A DNA stretch of 6,612 nt from positions 1 through 6,612 of the forward strand of contig JAQBNQ010000408.1 of assembly GCA_028288545.1 (NCBI GenBank). The letters run 5' to 3'. The notes beneath the pieces were generated by a model that saw only the letters and a list, made by a program, of their open reading frames with translations, was not told where the DNA came from and searched no databases. Below, one piece after another: positions 1-5,220 of this stretch (the first letter of the stretch is position 1; every line of letters begins with the position of its first letter). The DNA comes from Bacteroidota bacterium (lineage in GTDB: Bacteria; Bacteroidota; Bacteroidia; Chitinophagales; LD1). A program made the translations under genes and the position numbers.

Positions 1-475
1 CGGTAATATTAATTAAACTGCCTGCACAAGCACTTGCCGGAACACTGGTTATAACCGGCTTTGCAGCCATTGTAACATTACGCGCTGTTGCATCAGTACC
101 ACAGGCGGCGTTTGTGTTTAACACTACATAAACGGTAGTTGCCGTTGAGGTAAATGTCAAAGGACCCACTCCCGAAGCTACAACCGTTCCGGTGTTGGCA
201 TCGGTGGTTCTGATGGTAAAGTAATCAGTACCAACCGCGGAACTGATAGTATAGACCCCTCCGTTAACTACACTTGTAACCTGCACATACCGCTGCGCAC
301 TTTGCGACCAGGTTAGTGCGGCACCTGTATTTACCGAGGTTTGAGGCGAACTACCGCTCACCAAAGTTGAACCACAAGCTGCATTTACCTCGTTGTGCCA
401 AAGCACAGAAACAAGCGCAAAAACAAGTAAAAACCTGTAAACATTGGGGAGAATCCTGTAAAAGTCCTTGTTCAT
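1..475 (-). CDS. Secreted Ig-like repeat surface protein, N-terminal part (runs off left edge)
   Basis: Reading the minus strand from the ATG at 473-475 gives an open frame of 158 codons that continues past the window edge, so only the N-terminus is present. It starts MNKDFYRILPNVYRFLLVFA, a signal peptide with a basic N-region and a hydrophobic core at about residues 14-25, with likely cleavage after Val-Asn-Ala at residue 32. The mature part is rich in Thr, Ser, Val, Ala and Gly, with alternating beta-strand patterns (YVQVTSVVNGGVYTISS; TTVYVVLNTNAACGTDATAR). It then enters a second unit beginning PVITSVPASACAGSLINIT. This is typical of Bacteroidota Ig-like (PKD/SprB-like) repeat adhesins, which are often over 1000 residues and end in a gliding-motility/type IX secretion C-terminal domain. 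That end lies outside the window, so type IX secretion is inference. Cys residues before each module may pair. The frame, signal peptide and compositional change support a real gene; the exact family is uncertain. Confidence 0.85.
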   Translation of the reverse strand, partial: MNKDFYRILPNVYRFLLVFALVSVLWHNEVNAACGSTLVSGSSPQTSVNTGAALTWSQSAQRYVQVTSVVNGGVYTISSAVGTDYFTIRTTDANTGTVVASGVGPLTFTSTATTVYVVLNTNAACGTDATARNVTMAAKPVITSVPASACAGSLINIT

Positions 476-550
476 ATATTAGAATATCTGTTATTTATTA
501 ACGGGTATTTGTACGGGCACTGTAAATAAATGTTTAGACAGGGATTCGGT

Positions 551-617
551 TTTTTTACACAGATGGCATGATAATTGTCATTCGTGTAAAATTTTGCCGA
601 TTCAGCGCCATTTTACA
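551..617. repeat. Nested inverted repeats with three copies of a TTTTACA arm
   Basis: The 251-bp gap between the adhesin start and the membrane-protein stop holds a cluster of inverted repeats. TTTTACAC (553-560) pairs with GTGTAAAA (584-591). Between them sits ATGATAATTGTCAT (568-581), a palindrome apart from one G-T pair. TGTAAAAT (585-592) pairs with ATTTTACA (610-617) around a 17-nt loop. The middle arm is shared, so two alternative hairpins are possible. There is no T-run on the minus strand after either hairpin, which argues against an ordinary terminator for the operon upstream. The cluster lies 78-142 bp upstream of the adhesin ATG and could be its control region or leader. No good Bacteroidota promoter was found here. 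A separate 10-bp AT-rich inverted repeat (631-640 with 717-726) abuts the upstream gene's stop codon. Confidence 0.4.
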
Positions 618-726
618 AAGTGTGAATTGTATTATTTTTCAGAAAACATACCACTACGTGAATTTTATCGGCGGTAATGTAATTGTCCGTCAAGCATTTG
701 TCAAGGGGTTTCTACAGAAAAATAAT

Positions 727-1431
727 TTATTGTAGCAGTGGCGCCCGGTGGGTAATACTTTTCACCTTGTTTTTAATATAGGCGATATAGTATTTAGGTA
801 AACTATTATATATGGAAGCAACTAAAAGAAGTAAAAAACCCGCGATAAGAAGAAAATGGCTTGACCAGAAATAGGCAAAAAGCAACAGTTGCAAACAGCC
901 GGCAACACCTAATATAAAAGGTGCGTAACCATTGCGTTGCTTTGCCCGGTATAGTAAAAAGCCCAGGTTTAAAAAAAGCGTGATTGCCAGCAGCGGTTTA
1001 AACCACCAGTGGTATTGCACCAACTGAATACCCATGCTGCTAAAAAAGCTGGCGTAAACCATCCAGCAAACAGCGCATTTAGGAAAGAAAGCAAATAGAA
1101 TAGCATTCAATACAGGCACTACCGATGAAAAAGCAATTTTCCTTTTTCGCTTTGTACCACTTGCTAATTCTTTATGCAGCGCTTCCATATCGTTACTCAA
1201 CAAGGTCATACCGGCTTCGCTAAAGTCGTTTGCCTTTACGTAGTGGCCCGACAGGCAAACTCCTCCCCCCATGGCCTTTTGAACATAGGATGGAGCCGTA
1301 TCATTGCTTCTTTCCCATTCCTTCCAATGGGGCACCAGGTCTTTAGCCTCTATAAAGCTATAAAGGCAATTGCGTAAACGGCGCAACTCATCATCGTCAT
1401 TGGGTCGTACCAACTCAAACGTTACCTGCAT
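727..1431 (-). CDS. MerC-like four-helix membrane protein with novel N-terminal domain
   Basis: The 234-residue protein has two parts. Residues 1-97 are soluble, hydrophilic and unrecognised, with Cys22, Cys59 and His63 (GGGVCLSGHY), and end in a basic stretch (TKRKRK, 93-98). Residues 100-212 hold about four transmembrane helices (roughly 103-130, 144-162, 169-189, 192-210). Helix 1 carries FFPKCAVCWMVYASFF with Cys119-x-x-Cys122, placed as in MerC family inner-membrane mercury transporters. MerC itself is shorter and has a second cysteine pair; here only Cys179 in helix 3 remains. The start codon lies inside the upstream hemocyanin-like gene, 17 bp before that gene ends, so the two are very probably translationally coupled. 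From this context I infer movement or handling of a soft metal, plausibly copper for the partner enzyme; mercury resistance is unlikely because no mer genes are nearby. Thiol-redox activity by the CxxC is an alternative. The MerC-like assignment rests on topology and the CxxC only. Confidence 0.8.
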   Translation of the reverse strand: MQVTFELVRPNDDDELRRLRNCLYSFIEAKDLVPHWKEWERSNDTAPSYVQKAMGGGVCLSGHYVKANDFSEAGMTLLSNDMEALHKELASGTKRKRKIAFSSVVPVLNAILFAFFPKCAVCWMVYASFFSSMGIQLVQYHWWFKPLLAITLFLNLGFLLYRAKQRNGYAPFILGVAGCLQLLLFAYFWSSHFLLIAGFLLLLVASIYNSLPKYYIAYIKNKVKSITHRAPLLQ

Positions 1432-3451
1432 CTTTTTTATTAGTTATAGGTTGATATGCTACAGTATCCAATGCGGTTAAGGTTTTAACAACACCATTTG
1501 CAAAAGCCTTATCAAAAGGATATCCCATTTCCCGCCTGTCGGGATATTTATCCCGCGAACCGCAGAACGAAAACGAACTGCACTGTCCCTGTTGGCGCAG
1601 ATCATCAAAATCTGCATCGGTAATAATGGTGGCCAGGTAATAGGATGCACCAGTAGCGTTACCTGCAGGTAGCATTAAATGATAAGGCCATCCACAATAA
1701 CAATAGGCCGTTGCCATATCAGCAGGACTGGCGGCATTGGCCAGTTTTTCCTGTTTGTCCCAATCCAGGGTGTAATTATCCAGTTCTGCCCGAGTGATGA
1801 CCGGTTTACGAATAATTGCCGATTCCATATCCTGGCGGGCAATAACTTTCTTTTCATTCGGGTTAAGTGCAACAATAAACTTGTCCAACTCAATATAAGC
1901 GGTCCTGCTTTCCACCTGGTCAGCCGGTACAATAAATACCCTTATAGTTAGCTTTTTAGGTAAAGGCAATTGGTTCTCTACCCTAAAAAAGTAATGGAAC
2001 GAATCATGGTCCAGCATGGTAATATCCACCGGTTTAATGGCATCATCCATTTTCAACTTTAAAGTTCTTTTTATATCACGGGTGTTTAGCTGAGTGGTGG
2101 TCGTAAAAGGATAATTTACTCCATCTATACTTGCTTGTCCGCTTACGCTCGTAAAATCCTTGTTCCAGTTATCACCGCCAAACAACTTATCGGCCACATC
2201 ATTAAGGTCAGGATATTTAGCCAGTAGTTCCTTTAGGTCGTCCGTGCGCGAAAGAATTACGTCTGTACTAAAAGGGGTATTATCCTTCCAGCCTTTGCGC
2301 AATAAGGCCTTAGGCGCATCAATAAAATCTCTGACAGGTTGCCGGCTCTCCCAGTTTTCCAACTGCTCATCAATGTGCTTGTGCCATCTCCAAAAAATCG
2401 AATCACGGATGGCAACGGTGGTATCAATCATCACCCCGTAATTCTGCTGGGCCACATAATCGGCAGCGGCCAATACACAATGTCCCAGGTTATGATAGTT
2501 ACCCAAAGGCCTGTCGTTTTGGCTCATATTTTCCGCCTCAATAAAAGAGCCTATTACTTCGTTGTTTAACTGCACATTTTTGCCGTTCTCTACATAACTG
2601 CCACTGCTCACGGCTTTTTGAATAAGCCCCCTGGTACCAAGCAATGTTTGCGGCGTTACATCCGGCGAAAAATCACCACCCGGTTTACCAGCAGGTCTCT
2701 CTACATAATGTGTCTGAAAACCATTGCTAGGGTTATAACCAACCGGCAAAGGTTTGGACAGATCATCTAATGCTATTACTCTCGGTAACCCTGCTGCCAG
2801 GCGTTCCGCATCATAACGGGCCAGCATTTGCCGGTGCATAAACATAAACAGTTCTCCCTGTCGTTCTTTAAAGTGACCCTTAATGCCAACAAAGGGATAT
2901 ACCACATGCCAATAGCCATGATGCTCATTCAACAAGGGGTCTTCTCTAAACCAGGCAAGTTGGTCCTCTTTTTCCTGCTCCGTGGGTAAGGTTAAACCAG
3001 CCAACATCAGGTTCCTCACTTGCAAGTGTTGGTTTGATGGAGCTATTTTTTCTGCTTCTCTGTAAAAAACAGAAGGTACCGGAATCAGCTTGCCCTTTTC
3101 GTCGTGCACCATAAACATCATCAGGGCATGGTATAGCAGATCGGGGTTTTCTTTTCCTTTTAAGGATTCGTAATGTTCGCGAACCTTATCAAGTGCTTCG
3201 TGGACATCGGGGGTACCATCGGCTATGGCAAAAAACATATTGGCCACCTCGTTTGCCCTGCGCATATGGGCCGGTATAAAAGCCGAAAAAGTGTCAATGG
3301 CATGGCTAACTCCATCTTTCTTAATAGGCCGGCTTATTTCCAAAGGCCGAACCAGTTTGTTTTCAAAAAACACCTTGCGCTGCAAGGAAGTTGATTCGGC
3401 AAAAAGGCTAAAATATTCACCTTTTATCTGCTCCAGTGTTTTTGTGGCCAT
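1415..3451 (-). CDS. Arthropod-type hemocyanin / prophenoloxidase homolog (type-3 copper protein)
   Basis: A 678-residue protein, close to arthropod hemocyanins and prophenoloxidases in length and three-domain order. The helical N domain (about 1-150) contains FSAFIPAH (55-62), matching the Limulus segment with shielding Phe49, so Phe58 is the likely counterpart. The M domain (about 155-400) binds two coppers: CuA by His178 and His182 (HHGYWH) and His206 (GELFMFMHRQ, then ARYDAERL); CuB by His320 and His324 (YHNLGH) and His357 (RDSIFWRWHKHID). The beta C domain (about 430-665) has YIELDKF, CYCGWPYHLMLP, FCGSRDKYPDRREMGYPFD and cysteines 584, 586, 624 and 630, placed like the paired cysteines of prophenoloxidase. 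No signal peptide is seen, as in insect prophenoloxidase. Expected roles are oxidation of phenols or catechols to quinones, or O2 binding; the sequence cannot decide. It is first in an operon with the MerC-like gene. ATG at 3451 is the first start in frame and has no clear Shine-Dalgarno. Family assignment is firm; activity is inferred. Confidence 0.95.
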   Translation of the reverse strand: MATKTLEQIKGEYFSLFAESTSLQRKVFFENKLVRPLEISRPIKKDGVSHAIDTFSAFIPAHMRRANEVANMFFAIADGTPDVHEALDKVREHYESLKGKENPDLLYHALMMFMVHDEKGKLIPVPSVFYREAEKIAPSNQHLQVRNLMLAGLTLPTEQEKEDQLAWFREDPLLNEHHGYWHVVYPFVGIKGHFKERQGELFMFMHRQMLARYDAERLAAGLPRVIALDDLSKPLPVGYNPSNGFQTHYVERPAGKPGGDFSPDVTPQTLLGTRGLIQKAVSSGSYVENGKNVQLNNEVIGSFIEAENMSQNDRPLGNYHNLGHCVLAAADYVAQQNYGVMIDTTVAIRDSIFWRWHKHIDEQLENWESRQPVRDFIDAPKALLRKGWKDNTPFSTDVILSRTDDLKELLAKYPDLNDVADKLFGGDNWNKDFTSVSGQASIDGVNYPFTTTTQLNTRDIKRTLKLKMDDAIKPVDITMLDHDSFHYFFRVENQLPLPKKLTIRVFIVPADQVESRTAYIELDKFIVALNPNEKKVIARQDMESAIIRKPVITRAELDNYTLDWDKQEKLANAASPADMATAYCYCGWPYHLMLPAGNATGASYYLATIITDADFDDLRQQGQCSSFSFCGSRDKYPDRREMGYPFDKAFANGVVKTLTALDTVAYQPITNKKDAGNV

Positions 3452-3626
3452 ATCGGGGTTTTAATTGGCAAAAAAGCTATAGACCTGCTTACCTAATGTT
3501 ATTAAACTAATTTAAAAAAAACTATAATCATTGCTTTACAAATTAGAACTTAATAAACGACAAAGTCAATCACCGTAAAGGGGAGATATTGTTAAAATAC
3601 CCCTCCTATCATTTCATAAAACATAA

Positions 3627-3658
3627 TTTAGCAAAGGCTGTTACTTATTGTATGTTTA
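3627..3658 (+). promoter_or_regulatory. Candidate Bacteroidota promoter for the OmpA-family gene
   Basis: TTTA (3627-3630), a 20-nt spacer and TATGTTTA (3651-3658) resemble the Bacteroidota pattern TTTG-N19-TAnnTTTG with one mismatch in each element. Transcription would begin near 3663-3666, which would put the ATG at 3666 at the very 5' end of the mRNA and favours translation from 3696. The remainder of the 3452-3626 spacer is AT-rich. It contains AGGGG (3579-3583) facing CCCCT (3600-3604), and no convincing promoter for the divergent hemocyanin-like gene. Confidence 0.35.
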
Positions 3659-3695
3659 GCGTTTTATGGAGGTACTGGTTCACTTAAACCCATTT

Positions 3696-4382
3696 ATGAT
3701 GAAAAAACTATTGCTTTTTGCCACTTTACTGATAAACATTAGTCTGTGGGCACAGGAACTTAAACCAACCGCCACCATGGCCCTGCTTAAGGTTTTGGTA
3801 GTGGATGATAAAAACAAACCACAAGCCGGGCAGGTAATAAACTTTACTTCGCTTAAAGATGGTAAGGAATGGAGTGGAACCACCAACGCCGAAGGGAAGT
3901 TTTCCATGCTTATACCACCGGCACAAAAGTACAAGGTTAAATACCGGATATTTACCATTACCTATAACGACCTTGTAATGGATATGCCAGCTGCGGCAGG
4001 ACCTTACACTTACGAGTATACCATAACGGCAAGTCCGCCACGTACTTTTACGCTGGACAATGTTTTCTTCGATTCAGGCAAATCGACGTTAAGGGCTGAA
4101 TCCAATAAAGAGTTGAACGAACTGGCTGAGTTTATGAGTCTTAAAAAGACCCTTGTAATTGAAATTGCAGGACACACCGATAACGTAGGAACCTCCGATG
4201 CTAATCAAAAGCTGAGTGAAGACCGTGCTAATGCCGTTAAACAATACCTGCAAAAAAAGGGCATAACTGCAGATAGAGTAAAGGCCAAAGGTTATGGCGA
4301 TACCCAACCGGTTGCTGATAATGGCAGCGCCGAAGGGAAGCAAAAGAACCGCAGAACCGAGGTACGGATTCTTTCAGAGTAA
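3696..4382 (+). CDS. OmpA-family peptidoglycan-binding outer-membrane protein
   Basis: Residue numbers are from the ATG at 3696 (228 residues). That start gives a textbook signal peptide, MMKKLLLFATLLINISLWAQ, with cleavage after Trp-Ala. An in-frame ATG at 3666 would add ten residues ahead of it and lies at the predicted transcription start, so I rejected it; ATG at 3699 is equally possible. Residues about 30-90 look like a carboxypeptidase-regulatory-like beta-sandwich (VLVVDDKNKPQAGQVINF, then TTNAEGKFSMLIPP). Residues about 118-228 are an OmpA C-terminal domain: TLDNVFFDSGKSTL, IAGHTDNVGTSDA, LSEDRANAVKQYL, GYGDTQP and NRRTEV. Asp162 and Arg177 correspond to the residues that bind diaminopimelate in peptidoglycan. 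No transmembrane barrel or lipobox is evident, so it is probably periplasmic, anchoring envelope layers to the cell wall. It is divergent from the hemocyanin-like gene and probably monocistronic. Confidence 0.92.
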   Translation: MMKKLLLFATLLINISLWAQELKPTATMALLKVLVVDDKNKPQAGQVINFTSLKDGKEWSGTTNAEGKFSMLIPPAQKYKVKYRIFTITYNDLVMDMPAAAGPYTYEYTITASPPRTFTLDNVFFDSGKSTLRAESNKELNELAEFMSLKKTLVIEIAGHTDNVGTSDANQKLSEDRANAVKQYLQKKGITADRVKAKGYGDTQPVADNGSAEGKQKNRRTEVRILSE

Positions 4383-4415
4383 AATTAAGACATCACTGAA
4401 GTTTTGATAACTTAA

Positions 4416-4444
4416 TTCCCTATCCCGCGGGGAAATAATTTCCC
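4416..4444 (+). terminator. Possible weak terminator or hairpin after the OmpA-family gene
   Basis: GGGAAAT (4430-4436), a single A, and ATTTCCC (4438-4444) form a perfect 15-bp palindrome, or a 6-bp stem with a TAA loop. The overlapping TTCCC (4416-4420) and CCCGCGGG (4424-4431) give alternative pairings with the same G-run. It lies 34 bp beyond the stop codon. No T-tract follows, so a standard rho-independent terminator is doubtful; the position is the main support. Confidence 0.3.
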
Positions 4445-4516
4445 TGATTCAAAATCAAAAAAACCATTTTACTTCATTCTCAATCGCATATAATCTGCTT
4501 GCTTTGCGGCATCCGT

Positions 4517-4548
4517 TTTGATATGAACTGGTCAGAGTCATATCATTG
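4517..4548 (+). promoter_or_regulatory. Bacteroidota promoter for the small disordered protein
   Basis: TTTG at 4517-4520, a 20-nt spacer, and TATCATTG at 4541-4548 match the Bacteroidota -33/-7 pattern (TTTG, then TAnnTTTG) with a single mismatch in the -7 box. Transcription should start near 4553-4556, leaving a leader of about 20 nt before the ATG at 4576. The unit ends at a strong terminator, which supports this reading. Confidence 0.6.
4519..4545. promoter_or_regulatory. Candidate operator: 8-bp inverted repeat across the promoter
   Basis: TGATATGA (4519-4526) and TCATATCA (4538-4545) are perfect inverted repeats separated by 11 bp. The arms overlap the -33 and -7 boxes of the promoter at 4517-4548, where a bound dimer would block RNA polymerase. 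Arm centres are 19 bp apart, nearly two helical turns, as expected for a dimeric regulator on one face of the DNA. The regulator is unknown and is not encoded in this window. Confidence 0.45.
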
Positions 4549-4575
4549 ACGATTTTTTAATCAAAAACAAGCATC

Positions 4576-4776
4576 ATGAAAAAGCACCGTAAAGGCGGAG
4601 ATGGTAGCGATAGCTCCCAATCCAGGAAAGGAACATTAAATACTGACAGCAAAAAGAGAAGCTCAAATTCTTCTATGGAAGAAGGAAAGACCTCTAAATC
4701 CGGTCAGGGTTCCCAGGAAAAAGGTCGCGGAAGTCAGTCAGAAAGAACACATGACGAAGAGACCGACCGCAGTTAA
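4576..4776 (+). CDS. Small Ser/Lys/Gly-rich disordered hydrophilic protein
   Basis: The 66-residue product has no recognised family. It contains 15 Ser, 15 Lys/Arg, 11 Asp/Glu and 9 Gly, but no Cys, Trp, Tyr, Phe, Ile, Val or Pro and only one Leu, so it should be fully disordered and soluble. There is no signal peptide or membrane segment. The composition resembles hydrophilin-like or stress-associated small proteins, but this is analogy and not homology. The case for a real gene comes from context: a promoter about 30 bp upstream overlapped by an inverted repeat, an ATG start, and a 12-bp-stem terminator 20 bp after the stop. Together these form a single-gene transcription unit that is probably regulated. 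A regulatory RNA carrying a fortuitous frame is a less likely alternative. Confidence 0.65.
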   Translation: MKKHRKGGDGSDSSQSRKGTLNTDSKKRSSNSSMEEGKTSKSGQGSQEKGRGSQSERTHDEETDRS

Positions 4777-4795
4777 TTGATTTTGTGAACGATGT

Positions 4796-4832
4796 GTAAT
4801 GCCCCGGCTTAATAACCGGGGCATTACTTTTT
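4796..4832 (+). terminator. Strong rho-independent terminator
   Basis: GTAATGCCCCGG (4796-4807) pairs perfectly with CCGGGGCATTAC (4816-4827) over 12 bp around an 8-nt loop (4808-4815), followed by TTTTT at 4828-4832. It begins 20 bp after the stop codon of the 66-residue protein gene and separates that unit from the collagen-like gene downstream. Confidence 0.95.
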
Positions 4833-4912
4833 AAGTACCCTAAAACTAAAACTGGCACGAATTTGTTCCTATATAAATTATTCAGTTTTTCTTTTTACTA
4901 AAATCTCATAAA

Positions 4913-5215
4913 ATGAAAACCATCATAATAACATTGCTGCTCTTCAGTTTAAATTGCAGCATATTCGCCCAGGGGCCCACACCAATTCCTGGCACTCCCG
5001 TCAATCCAAATATGCCCGGCTCTATTAATCCTAATGTACCCGGTTTGCAGCAACCCGGTTATCCGGGTTTTACGGGCATTTCGGGCAACACCGGTCAATC
5101 GGGCTATACAGGTAATACAGGCTACACTGGCCCAGGCGGCCCTACCGGCAACACAGGCCCTACCGGGCTTTTGGGTAACACCGGCCCTACCGGCGAAATA
5201 AAAACTAAAAAGTAA
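4913..5215 (+). CDS. Secreted short collagen-like Gly-X-Thr repeat protein
   Basis: The 100-residue protein has a signal peptide, MKTIIITLLLFSLNCSIFAQ, with likely cleavage after Phe-Ala at residue 19. Residues 21-48 are a Pro/Asn/Gly linker (PIPGTPVNPNMPGSINPNVP). Residues 49-96 form 16 uninterrupted Gly-X-Y triplets, with Thr at Y in ten of them (GNT, GYT, GPT, GFT). The tail is KTKK. Collagen-like bacterial proteins form triple helices without hydroxyproline, and Thr-rich ones such as Bacillus BclA are glycosylated on Thr. Sixteen triplets is short, and no trimerising or anchoring domain is present, so the final structure is uncertain. Cys15 does not sit in a good lipobox, so a lipoprotein is unlikely. 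The stop is 5 bp before the topoisomerase start, implying shared transcription. Function is unknown; export to the periplasm or surface is well supported. Confidence 0.85.
   Translation: MKTIIITLLLFSLNCSIFAQGPTPIPGTPVNPNMPGSINPNVPGLQQPGYPGFTGISGNTGQSGYTGNTGYTGPGGPTGNTGPTGLLGNTGPTGEIKTKK
5057..5200 (+). repeat. Collagen-like triplet tract (16 Gly-X-Y codon triplets)
   Basis: The DNA encodes Gly at every third codon from residue 49 to 94. Within it, 20-nt segments at 5147-5166 and 5174-5193 differ at only two positions and lie 27 bp (nine codons) apart, which suggests growth by short tandem duplication. Codons vary synonymously (ggc/ggt, acc/aca), so the array is not freshly expanded. Confidence 0.8.
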
Positions 5216-5220
5216 AGCCT

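Noticed and set aside
316..501. 61-codon frame on the plus strand
   Set aside because: It is antisense to the adhesin, which has a signal peptide and beta-strand pattern; the plus-strand frame has no recognisable features or promoter.
727..1431. Mercury-resistance merC gene
   Set aside because: No merR, merT, merP or merA is nearby, the second cysteine pair of MerC is missing, and the gene is coupled to a copper protein.
1679..1951. 90-codon frame on the plus strand opposite the hemocyanin-like gene
   Set aside because: It lies entirely opposite strongly conserved C-domain coding sequence and has no initiation signals; the same applies to the other frames opposite this gene.
1415..3451. Ordinary bacterial tyrosinase
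   Set aside because: Tyrosinases are about 300 residues and lack the N domain and the C-domain segments with ELDKF, CGWP and KYPDRR that are clear here.
3579..3604. CsoR-like copper operator (ATACCCC and GGGG blocks) upstream of the hemocyanin-like gene
   Set aside because: The G block comes first and the C block second, 16 bp apart; CsoR sites have C then G close together, so the arrangement does not fit.
4955..4957. Lipoprotein cysteine (Cys15) in the collagen-like protein
   Set aside because: The preceding residues Ser-Leu-Asn do not fit a lipobox, and a normal signal peptidase I site follows at residue 19.
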